A stretch of DNA of 64,000 bases, taken from the NCBI GenBank assembly GCA_947488305.1, contig CANKZM010000011.1, positions 1 through 64,000 of the forward strand, read 5' to 3'. Positions within the stretch are counted from its first letter, which is position 1; each line of letters starts with the position of its first letter. The notes under the pieces were generated by a model that made no database searches, was not told the origin of the DNA, and saw only the letters and a program-made list of their open reading frames with translations. Source of the stretch: an uncultured Roseobacter sp. (GTDB lineage: Bacteria > Pseudomonadota > Alphaproteobacteria > Rhodobacterales > Rhodobacteraceae). A program made the translations under genes and the position numbers. Below, one piece after another: positions 53,943 to 63,100 of the stretch.

Positions 53943-56900
53943 TCACGCATCCTCGTCCTCACGCCATAAGACGTGGCAGGGCAGGGGCATCCACGGCAGG
54001 GCGACGGGACTGGGGTTCCATGGCAGGCTGTCGAGCAGCATGTCGAAGGGACCGGGTGTGACGCGCAAATGCGCGCCGGTTTCGTCAAAACGCAGGGTGC
54101 CACTACGCCGCAGGAAGGTCTGGCGAAGCCCGTCCGGCGATGTGGCGCCAAGCCGCCCCCACCTGTCGATCACCGACCGCAAAAGCCCATCCATCAGGGT
54201 GCAGGCGTCTTCATCGGGCGTTTCTGCTTCAGGCAGGGGCACTGCGGCATCCAGCCCCAGCAACACCCGGTGCAGCGGGTCATTCGGCACGGCCTCCCCG
54301 GCCAGAAATTGCAAGGCCCCTAAGGCGCGGGGCAGGTGATCCTTTGCCAACACCTTGCCCTCACGTTCAATCTTCATCCGGTCAAAAAGCAGCGTGAAAA
54401 AAGGATGCAACAGCACCAAACCAGCGCTTTCCGTGACCTGAAAGGTTTCTTCTCCCGGGGCATTGTCAGCAAATACGCTGGTGGTGGCTTCTAGGGTTGC
54501 TGAGGGTTCCGCCCGGAGCTGAGATGCCTCATCGGGGGCAGGGGACAGTTGGTATTCGAGTGCTGCGCGTGTGCTGGCGCGCAATCCCGTCACATCTGGT
54601 CCGGTCAGGCTGGACAGTCGCGTCAAGGCGGTGCGCATCGCATAGACCTGCCGTTCGGTCTCGGGTTCCAAAACAGGCAGGGCGGCTTTAAGCAATTCGG
54701 CCAGTGAGCCGTCGCTTGGGGACGCTTGAGCGGTCAACTGCGCGCGAAGTAGCAAAAAATCAGCGGTGGGCGAGCCAGATGGAGGCAGGCTCGCACCCGG
54801 AGGCTGCGGCCAAACCGACCAGATGAGGGCCAGCATTTCCTGCAACGCCGGCCCGTTAGCCGGTGACGTGGTCGCGACGAGCCTGGCCAGATGCTCCCGC
54901 AGATCCGCGTCGGACCGCTCCGATTGGTGTGGGCGCGATCCTCGCGCTGCCGGAGCGAGACGGGGCGTGGATCGTGACAGGCCGTCCGAGCGTGGCTCGC
55001 TTTCGTCCTGCGTCTCAGGGCGATATTGTGCCGTCACGCGGGCGATGTCGTGCTCCACAAGGCCTGACAGAGACAGGAGCGCGCGCAGCGGCGTGACGTG
55101 GCTGGATTGTCCGTCAAGGTCCCGAACCCGAGGCGTCAGGCTCATGTTGCGTTGATTATGCGTGGGCTGGTCGGGTGCTGTCTCTTCCAGTGGCTCGGCT
55201 GGTGCGGATGCCTCGTTTAGGCTTGGTACCTGCGCTTCAGGGTTTTGGGTGGGGCCTTCCATGGCGAAGGGCTCTGCCGCTCTGAGGTCTTCCACGTCCA
55301 GCGGTTGTTTTTCGAGCAGGGCGAGAACAACCCGTTGCAGCGCGTGTGTCGGATGTCTTGCCTGGTGTTGCAGTCCAGCGATTTGTTCCCGCAGCAAATC
55401 GGCGTTTTCTGGCAACAGATGATTGATGAGCTGGCGAATCTCTGTGACTGCCATTTTAGCCAGCACTGCGGGCATGACAGCAGGTCCGGCGTTGTGCAGA
55501 GCACTGATCTGGGGGGCGGAAAGCGCATCCTCGCCGGTCAGTACAGCCTGCGCGACCTCCGGGCTGTGTAGTGCGTTGGACAGTTCAGGCAATTGATCGA
55601 GGGCTTTGGCGGCCTGAAAGACCTGCGCAGGTAGTTGCGTGAATGCCTGCAGCACCAATCGCCTGAGCGCGCCTGGATCCTCGGGCACAGACTCGGCCTT
55701 TGGCGTGAGCGTCGCGGCCAGAGCACGAAGGGCCGGGTCAATACGGTTGGTATCTTCTGTGATCGGTCTTGTAGGTGGATCATCACCCATGACGAATGCA
55801 TCTCGCGTGGCGTCTTTGCTGCTATCTGAAGGCGAGCCATAAAATTCATTATTATCAAGCGGCTCACGGCTTCTTGTACGATCATCTTTGGCAGAACTAC
55901 CGGTCTTATCGTGGGGTTTCAGCGGTTCACTTCTGGACGTCAAAGCGAGTTGATCGGTCTGCGGATCATCCACGCCGTCGACCCTCTCCGCCGAGTGGGT
56001 TGATGACAGTGGAACGGGTTGGCTTGTAAAAGCTTTTGCCAAATCCGGATCGGATTGCAGGCGAGCGATCAACCTCACCGCATGATCCTTCGCCGCTTCT
56101 GCGTCCGCCCCGGACTTCTGCAGCACGATTGCGAGCCAATGCGCCGTTGCGCGCAGACGTTCTGCCTCCGGTGTCGATCCCGTCGCCAGCAACTGGCGCA
56201 ACCGCGCCAATGCACCTTGGTCGGCTTTTGGGGCATGGGAGGTTTGAGATGTTTGCCGCGTTGGCGTTGCGGGATCGGCAGGTAATGGTTGGGAATGGCT
56301 CGCTTTTCCGCGCACGGGATCGTCCGCTTGTTGTTGGGCGGTCAGAGCTTCTGGAGCTGATGTTGGCTCTGCCCTCTCGGAGGTCAGTCTCTCTGCTGCA
56401 CTCAAAACGGCAAGCCTCTGCGTTTCGGAGAGAGGAAGAGCGGTATGTTGGTCCCGTGAGGCCGCAACGCGCCAGAGCTGCAGAGCGTTCTGCAGGCCCG
56501 GGCGTTCAGCCAAATGCGCCAGAATCTCAGCAGTGTCGCGCATCTGCTCTGCGCCGCTAAGCCAGACCAAAAAAGCCGTAAGGGCCTGAGAGGGGGCCGG
56601 GTCCTCCAAGCGTTCTGGCGGGTGCGCTGTCGTGCCTGTGGCGCGGCTGTGATCCTCTTCGATGGGTGATTTCTCGGCCCGAGAGGAGCGCGTGGTTTGA
56701 TTGCTGGAAGAGGGTGTTGATGGCGGGTGGGTTGAGGGAGTTGTCCCAATATCCTCGTTTGCCGCTTTAGGTCGCTGAGGCGCATCAGTAGTCTTGCGAT
56801 CCGCCGACACAAGACGTTGCGCCGCCGACCCGCTGGATTTGGGGATCTGACCGTAGGCTTCCAGCGCGTGCCGCAGTTTCAAGGCCAGGACATAGCGTAC

Positions 56901-57155
56901 GTCTGACCAGATCGGGTCATCTGGCCAAGCGCCAAGTTCAATTTCCACCAATGGGGCGTCGATCTGAAGTGCTGCCATTTCTGGATCGTCAAGCACCTCA
57001 GACAAGGCCGGCAGGATTTCCTGACGGACCGCCGCGAGCAGTTTTTCCGGCGAAGACAGCGGCCCGTTGGGCGCGCCTACCTCGAACTCTGCCTGGCAAA
57101 CGCCGATCCGGGCAGGAGCCGCTGGGGCTTGAGGTCTGCGGGCCGGCGCTGCCAT
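53943..57155 (-). CDS. Contractile injection system tape-measure protein (Afp14/PVC14-like)
   Basis: This 1070-residue protein has an N-terminal domain (FEVGAPNGPLSSPEKLLAAV, then LPALSEVLDD) and a C-terminal domain (GLVLLHPFFTLLFDRM, FLAGEAVPNDPLHRVLLGLD, LRETFL-like LRQTFLRRSGTLRF, LPWNPSPVALPWMP). Both match the CIS tape-measure family. The middle (about 120-850) is low-complexity, rich in Ser, Pro, Ala and Gln. Tape-measure length sets the tube length in these machines. It shares one base with the baseplate gene before it and overlaps the ATPase gene after it. Confidence 0.85.
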   Translation of the reverse strand: MAAPARRPQAPAAPARIGVCQAEFEVGAPNGPLSSPEKLLAAVRQEILPALSEVLDDPEMAALQIDAPLVEIELGAWPDDPIWSDVRYVLALKLRHALEAYGQIPKSSGSAAQRLVSADRKTTDAPQRPKAANEDIGTTPSTHPPSTPSSSNQTTRSSRAEKSPIEEDHSRATGTTAHPPERLEDPAPSQALTAFLVWLSGAEQMRDTAEILAHLAERPGLQNALQLWRVAASRDQHTALPLSETQRLAVLSAAERLTSERAEPTSAPEALTAQQQADDPVRGKASHSQPLPADPATPTRQTSQTSHAPKADQGALARLRQLLATGSTPEAERLRATAHWLAIVLQKSGADAEAAKDHAVRLIARLQSDPDLAKAFTSQPVPLSSTHSAERVDGVDDPQTDQLALTSRSEPLKPHDKTGSSAKDDRTRSREPLDNNEFYGSPSDSSKDATRDAFVMGDDPPTRPITEDTNRIDPALRALAATLTPKAESVPEDPGALRRLVLQAFTQLPAQVFQAAKALDQLPELSNALHSPEVAQAVLTGEDALSAPQISALHNAGPAVMPAVLAKMAVTEIRQLINHLLPENADLLREQIAGLQHQARHPTHALQRVVLALLEKQPLDVEDLRAAEPFAMEGPTQNPEAQVPSLNEASAPAEPLEETAPDQPTHNQRNMSLTPRVRDLDGQSSHVTPLRALLSLSGLVEHDIARVTAQYRPETQDESEPRSDGLSRSTPRLAPAARGSRPHQSERSDADLREHLARLVATTSPANGPALQEMLALIWSVWPQPPGASLPPSGSPTADFLLLRAQLTAQASPSDGSLAELLKAALPVLEPETERQVYAMRTALTRLSSLTGPDVTGLRASTRAALEYQLSPAPDEASQLRAEPSATLEATTSVFADNAPGEETFQVTESAGLVLLHPFFTLLFDRMKIEREGKVLAKDHLPRALGALQFLAGEAVPNDPLHRVLLGLDAAVPLPEAETPDEDACTLMDGLLRSVIDRWGRLGATSPDGLRQTFLRRSGTLRFDETGAHLRVTPGPFDMLLDSLPWNPSPVALPWMPLPCHVLWREDEDA

Positions 57156-59323
57156 CAGCGCCCCTTTTCCGCTGCGCGTGCGTCAAGAAAGGCGCGTAGG
57201 GCCGCTTTGTCTGGTGCCGCACCGTCTTTTGCATCATTGGCGAGGCGTCCAACCTCGACAAGCTCAGACGGTTCAAACCAGTGCACCCGGACATAGAGGT
57301 GTGCAGGGGCCAAGGCTTCTACGCGGTTTTCCACGTAGGAGCGGTAACTGGCCATTGAACAACGCGCCGTATAGCCCGGCAAGATCAGATCGGCCACGTG
57401 GGCCTGACCTGCCTTGGTTTTCCCCAGCATCACATGTTCGATAAGATGTGCGGCCTCGGCATCGCGGTTTATCTGACGCCATGTCGTGCGCAGGCGATTG
57501 ACCGTGTTCTGAGCCTCCTGCTTGTTTTCAGCAATGGTGATTTGGCGTAGCGTGCCGCCGTCACCCGGATCCATCAGGACAAGCCATTGGCCCCCCATAT
57601 GAGGCGATATCGCGAAGCAATCGGGGTCGGTCAGACGGGCCAGCAGAGTAGGGCTGAGGGTTATGCCCTTCAGGAAACCGGTCAGATTGCTTAGTTCGTC
57701 TGCGTCAAAGGCGGAAAGGCTGTCGTCTTCGGGTACCAGCATGTCAAACGGGTTATGCGCAGGCACAATCATCAGTTTGTCGCTCGATTCATCCTCAGCC
57801 AGCGTTGCCTCCGGGTCGAGTGTCAGCCCGTAGACTTGCAATGGCTGCGTCAGAACGTCGACGTCCTGTGCAAGGCCCAGATCACACAGGATCGCAAGCT
57901 CTGCCAGAAAGCCGCCCGGCGCATTTGGGCCCGGCCCTGTGGCACGCCCGCGCTTGAGAGTGGGCAGGGCAAAGAGATATTCAAGCCGCCAGGCAATCTC
58001 GAAGCGGTGGCGGGCCGTGGTGGACATGTAGCTGTGCAATCCGCTGTGACGGGTCGCAGGCATGGCGCTGCCTTGCAACGCAATCAGGTAGTCCAGCAGG
58101 TCGAGCCGCAACCGGTGGCGCACCGGATCGGAAACTGCGTGCTTGGGGTCGGCGGTGAAGCTTTGCGGCAAATGGCGGAGGCTGTCGACCATCTCGCGCA
58201 GCTGGCTGTCGATGGCGCTGCGATACTCTCCAAAGAGCCCGGCGGGGTCGGGTCCACTGTCGCTTTCAGCAGCGTAGGGCATCTTGTAGAGCACGGGCAG
58301 CAACGCATCCACGTGGCTGTGGGTAAACCGGCGGTGACGACCCGGTTTCATTACGTCCCAGTCGAGGCGGTCGATGTGATGGGTTGCCTCTGCAATGGTC
58401 TCGGCAGAGATGCGGATGAATTCTTCGCGCAAGCGGGCCGCGGAGAGGGTCACGGGCTCGCCGTCCAGTGTCAGGGTGATGCCGATCTCATCATCTCTGC
58501 GTGGCAGGGCCACTTGGAAATAGACAGGGTTCCGAGCATCTTTATTACGCAATTCCAGTGACTTAAGCGTTAGGGTCCCGATGTCACGGATGCCCGGCAG
58601 CCGACGCAGTCGGGCCAAGTGCTTTGTCAGGTCGAGTGACTGAGCACTACGGTTCTGTGCCGGGGCCAGCAGTCGTTCCGGTGCGTCCCAGACGTCGGCG
58701 CGCGTCGCGGGATCTCTGGGATCATGCGCGCCGGTGAGCAATTGCCCGATCCGGTGATACAATCCGGCCGCGGCCGTTTCGGGTAGCGCTTCAGGATTGA
58801 TTTCGACACGGCCTTGCAAGGCAACCTTGGCGGGTTTTGCAATTTCCACACGGCCCAGACTGGTGCAAAGCGGTCTGACGTCCGCGAAGGCTTTGCGGAA
58901 GGCTGCTTCGGGATCGTGGTTGGCGACACTATAGGGCGAGGGCACGATTGTCACGTGAAAAAGCCCCGCCTCCGCTTCCGTCGGGGCTGCAATGCTGACG
59001 CTTTCGATGCCGGGGCAGTCACATAGCCACGCGCTCAGATCGTGCCGGGTGACGGGATAGGTGCTGAGCACCTTGCGCGGTTTGAAAAGTGCGAGATCCT
59101 GTGCGTTGAAGTGCCCGCGCCCGGTGGTCAGCAGATCGCGGGTCGGCAAGCTGACCTGATAGGCAATCTGGCTGAGCGCAAAACAGGTCTGTTCCAAAAG
59201 CGTCACGCCGGGATCGTGAACGTTGTAGTCGGTCCAAATCTCTCCCGATGCTTCCTGCGCATAGGAAACACTTGCCCGGCGCAGGTCCTCGAATTCGGAA
59301 AGGGGGTCTACGGGCTTGGTCAC
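57155..59323 (-). CDS. eCIS baseplate wedge protein (Afp12/PVC12-like)
   Basis: This 722-residue protein opens with SEFEDLRRASVSYAQEASGEIWTDYNVHDPGVTLLEQTCFALSQIAYQ; the WTDYNxHDPGxTLLE motif is the hallmark of baseplate-J-like eCIS proteins. It continues with GIESVSIAAPTEAE (strand region) and a long helical middle. The tail ends with a GYTARCSMASYRSYVE and HLYVRVHWFEPSEL segment similar to wedge C-termini. It overlaps the fibre-like gene upstream (ATGA) and the tape-measure gene downstream. Assignment to position 12 rests on order and this motif. Confidence 0.82.
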   Translation of the reverse strand: MTKPVDPLSEFEDLRRASVSYAQEASGEIWTDYNVHDPGVTLLEQTCFALSQIAYQVSLPTRDLLTTGRGHFNAQDLALFKPRKVLSTYPVTRHDLSAWLCDCPGIESVSIAAPTEAEAGLFHVTIVPSPYSVANHDPEAAFRKAFADVRPLCTSLGRVEIAKPAKVALQGRVEINPEALPETAAAGLYHRIGQLLTGAHDPRDPATRADVWDAPERLLAPAQNRSAQSLDLTKHLARLRRLPGIRDIGTLTLKSLELRNKDARNPVYFQVALPRRDDEIGITLTLDGEPVTLSAARLREEFIRISAETIAEATHHIDRLDWDVMKPGRHRRFTHSHVDALLPVLYKMPYAAESDSGPDPAGLFGEYRSAIDSQLREMVDSLRHLPQSFTADPKHAVSDPVRHRLRLDLLDYLIALQGSAMPATRHSGLHSYMSTTARHRFEIAWRLEYLFALPTLKRGRATGPGPNAPGGFLAELAILCDLGLAQDVDVLTQPLQVYGLTLDPEATLAEDESSDKLMIVPAHNPFDMLVPEDDSLSAFDADELSNLTGFLKGITLSPTLLARLTDPDCFAISPHMGGQWLVLMDPGDGGTLRQITIAENKQEAQNTVNRLRTTWRQINRDAEAAHLIEHVMLGKTKAGQAHVADLILPGYTARCSMASYRSYVENRVEALAPAHLYVRVHWFEPSELVEVGRLANDAKDGAAPDKAALRAFLDARAAEKGR

Positions 59324-60180
59324 ATCGCCCCCGGGTCGCGGTCAATGCCTTCACGTGCACCGGTCATCAGGCTGTCAAACCAAAGGCGGGTCATATAGTA
59401 GCGCACTACCTTGCCTTCACCGAAATTCGCATTGGTGCGCAGCTGCATCCGGAAATGGTGCTGTTTTTCATCCGCCACCCAGCGCAGTTTGATCCGATCC
59501 GCATAAGAGCCATACATCGCGGTCTGGGTTTTGATCGCCCGGCGGCGGAACAGCCAGTTCAGGATCGGGTTGCGCGGGTGAAAGGCATTCATCGCGATGG
59601 CATGCACCATGGAATACCGGCCCTTGCGGGGATCGCCCCCGGTGCCTGCCACGACCTCGAAGGCCTGACAGCCGGTCAGAGCCTGCGTGATGTCATGCCA
59701 TTTTCCGTCGGCCTTGACGCAGGGGATGCGGTGGCTGGTGACCCCGATGCGTCCATGCATGCGGGCCACACCCCCGACATCGAGCCGCCAGTCGGGTAAT
59801 TCCTGATTGACGCCCATGCGCCCGTCAGGCGTGAGCGTCATGCCGGGCTGTGGTCCTGCGTCGTCCTTTGCCGGGTCCGTGTCGCCGGGTGTAATCTCCA
59901 GCGCGGCCTTGCCCTGATCGGGACGCAGATGCAACGCGCCCAGATCTTCGCCATGTTCCATGACCCAGGAGGGTTTTGGTGTGCCCAGCCCCTGGTAGAG
60001 ACTCATCACCCGCAACGAAGAGCCCACGGAGTTCAGCCGCAGACCGTCGGAGTCGGTCTTGGCAAAACCATCGTCCACCTGATTGACGCAGCTGTCGATC
60101 AGGTCGCGATATTCCTCGGCAGTGGGCAAGGCCCCGTTGCGGAAAAAGGATTTGAGTGTAGCGCGGTCTTGTTTGGTCAC
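59320..60180 (-). CDS. Small fibre-like/baseplate accessory protein of the eCIS operon
   Basis: This 286-residue protein begins TKQDRATLKSFFRNGALPTAEEYRDLIDSCVNQVDDGF. This FxxGxxPTxxxYxxLIDS motif occurs at the N-terminus of tail-fibre-like proteins in contractile systems and phages. The rest is beta-rich, with TLTPDGRMGVNQELPDWRLDVGGVARMHGRIGV, which resembles the fibre repeats MGIGTxxPxxKLDVxG. It lies between the two baseplate genes with ATGA overlaps on both sides. A short tail fibre or a baseplate plug are alternatives; it lacks a long receptor-binding domain. Confidence 0.65.
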   Translation of the reverse strand: MTKQDRATLKSFFRNGALPTAEEYRDLIDSCVNQVDDGFAKTDSDGLRLNSVGSSLRVMSLYQGLGTPKPSWVMEHGEDLGALHLRPDQGKAALEITPGDTDPAKDDAGPQPGMTLTPDGRMGVNQELPDWRLDVGGVARMHGRIGVTSHRIPCVKADGKWHDITQALTGCQAFEVVAGTGGDPRKGRYSMVHAIAMNAFHPRNPILNWLFRRRAIKTQTAMYGSYADRIKLRWVADEKQHHFRMQLRTNANFGEGKVVRYYMTRLWFDSLMTGAREGIDRDPGAM

Positions 60181-63100
60181 GGGTTCGTCCTTTGGCCGAC
60201 GATCAGCATATCGCCCAGGCTCAGGGAGCCGATGCCGGCAGCGGTCGGGGTTTCATCATTGAGGTCGTGCAGAATGGTCAGCACGTGGTCCCGGGTGGAG
60301 AGCGGCAGGCTCCATGGAAAGCGCGGGTGCAGCACAGGGCCATAGCGGCCACGCGGATCACGGCGATCCTGTGCGGTGTCCAGCAGCTGGTAGGTCCGGG
60401 CGTCATCGCCCACGAGGTGCAGCACGGAGAAATCGGTGACGCCGCGCACATAGTCCAACCCTTCGACATAGGCGCGGAGCATATGCACGTTGAGCGACCA
60501 GCCAAACCGGCGCAATGCAGGCTCGGCTGTCCAGACTGATAGTCCCAACGCGAGGTCCCGGCGCAGCATCTGAGCCATGGCACCGTTCTCTCGTTCTGCT
60601 CCGACAGCGATCTTTGCCCGGACCTGAAGCCGCTCGAACGTGGGGTTCACCACGTCGATTTGTGCGGTTTCGCTGCCATAGCGCGACAACCAGCTGCGAA
60701 TGCGTTCCAGCGTTGCAACGTCAAAAAGAGCAGGTGCGGGCGCGCGCTCGATCTCGGAGCGGGGCATGTCACGGCTCACCACAAGTGTCGCGTGGCCGGG
60801 CGCCGGCGCCGGGCTGTCCTGAGACAGATGTGGCAGACACTTGGCCATCCAGACCTCGGGGAATTCCTCGAGCACCATCCGTTCGATGTCCCATGGCGTG
60901 ACTGCACGGTGGCGATGACGCAGCCGTTCGCCCACGCGCGCTACAAAGGTTTGACGCGGCTCGGGTGGTCGGGTGCGGTTCGGGGTGGGAATTTCTTTCA
61001 GGTCTGTCAGACCGGGTTGTGCCGGATTGAAGGCCCAGCGGCGAGAGACCTCCGTCGCTTTCCAGGTGTCATCGAGGCGACGGACCCAGACGCCATTGAT
61101 GCCGACCCCTGTCACTGCGGGGAACACCTCCAGTTCAGGTCGCGTGGCAACGGCAGCGATCCAGACGCCACCCGGTGGCATCAGCGACGACTGCGTCGCG
61201 GCATCATTGGGCAGATCGAAGACGACGATGCCGGACCGCATCAACCCGGCTGTCGTATCAGAGGCGATTGCAGTGTCGGGCAGGGGCTGCCATCCGTTGT
61301 CTGCGAGGTAGACCCATTTGACCGGGTTCGGGCGCGGTACACGCCGCAAATGGCCAGAGGGCGCAACACTGATGGTCAGGGCGGTAGGACCGGTGACATT
61401 GGGGCCTGTCAGCTGAAAGGCGATCTCGCCGTAGCCAAGCCTTTTGGGAAACAGCCGGGTTTCCTTGACCTGTCTGAACGGGAAGAGACTGACACTGCCA
61501 AAAGGGCTTACCTGACGAACCGCTTCGCCGGGCCGGGCTGTGTCGGGGGCGTTCAGCTCAATTGTCGCTTCGGCAGTGTAGGAAAGGGTGAACTGGCTGA
61601 TCTCAGGCACAAAGGGGGCGGGCGGCAGTTTGCGCGGGGTAGCGCGGGGCAACAAGCGAGGTCGCATGGCGTCGACCAGCGCCATTGGATACTGCGTGGC
61701 CAGGAACCCGCCGGCGGTACCGGACAGGCGCATCCGTACCAACCCGGCGCGAATGGTCTGGCGGGACTGATACTCCTGCGCTGAAACCTTCCCCTGAGCC
61801 GGGACGGAATGCCCCGACACTTTTCCTATGAACTGCCACTGCGGCAGCAATGCACCAGTGACCCCTTCGGATTGAAACAGCGGCTGTGGTGTTTCGCTAA
61901 CCGGCTTCCATCCATCACCGCTCAGATAGTCGATGGTCAGTTCTGGCGCGGGGATGTCGATATTACGCCCGTAGGCTTCATAGTGGCTTTCAAAGCCGCC
62001 GACCGGATTGGGCATACGGGACCACCCCAGCGAGATGCTGATGCCCGTGACCGGTTTGCGGGCCATTTCAGCGCAGCCCACCACAAAGGTCGCGCCTTCT
62101 TCGGGTCGGGCCCCAAAGGGTTGGAAGGTCTGGTCGGTCGACAGTGGGCCATCGTCAGAGAAAGCAGCAAGCCTGCGCAGGCCCGTCACCTGCGTGCGCA
62201 AGGTGATCGTGTCAATCGAATAGGCTTCGAAGAAGGACAGCGGGCAAAGCCGCGCGTCCGTTGCGTGGCGCAATGCAAGGTTGGGTGCATTGTCCGGCCC
62301 GGTCAGCGCTGGGGCGCTGCTGTCATAGCGCAGCGACAGAGTGATCCCCCCGGCCGCCCGTTTTTGCCGCACCGGTATAACCTGCATGATATCCGGGGCA
62401 CGGGGCCCGGCATCGGTGGTGATCGTGACATGAAAGGCATCGCCCAGAAGGCTTTGAAACACGTCTTCGGGCGGGTAGTCGATGGTGCCATCGGGGCGTT
62501 GCGAAAAGGCCGAGAAGATCATCGAATTCTGCGCATGGTCTGCGTCTTTGGCGTCCAGGGGCGTCTTGCCGATGAGGTCTTCGCGATAGCGATCCACCAA
62601 TGCAAAAATCTTGTCCCAATAGGCGCCGGACGGAAACGGGTGCTGTTCGATCAGAGACAACGTCACGATCCGCCCCAACAGCAGCCGCAACTGTGCGGGA
62701 CTGGAAACGTGATCCATCAGGTATTCGTAAACCAGCCCGAGCGAAGTTGTCCGATCACTTTGTTCTGCGAATTCAGTAATCTCGTAAGTCAATGTTTCTA
62801 CGGCTGTTTCCTGCTTCTGACTGCTAAAGGCGGCTGTCAGTGCGGGGTCCGCAGAAAGGGCGAGGCGCACGTCCGGGTCGGCGTAGCCGGGCAGGGTTGC
62901 GATATCACGGCGCAGGTTGGGTGCTTCCGTCGGATGTCCCAGGGCCCGTCGGTTTGCTGCTCGTATCTGCAGCTCTTCCGGGGTCAGGGGCCGCGATTGC
63001 GCGGGCAGGCTGGAACTGCGGCTCATGTGCAGTGAAACTTCGATGCGGCGGGTGCCTTCGGCGAGCGACAGCATTGGGGATGCAATATCAAGGCCTATTT

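Noticed and set aside
61809-63035. Plus-strand open frame of 408 codons inside the baseplate gene
   Set aside because: Composition is Arg/Gln/His-rich shadow type and the opposite strand carries the conserved baseplate protein.
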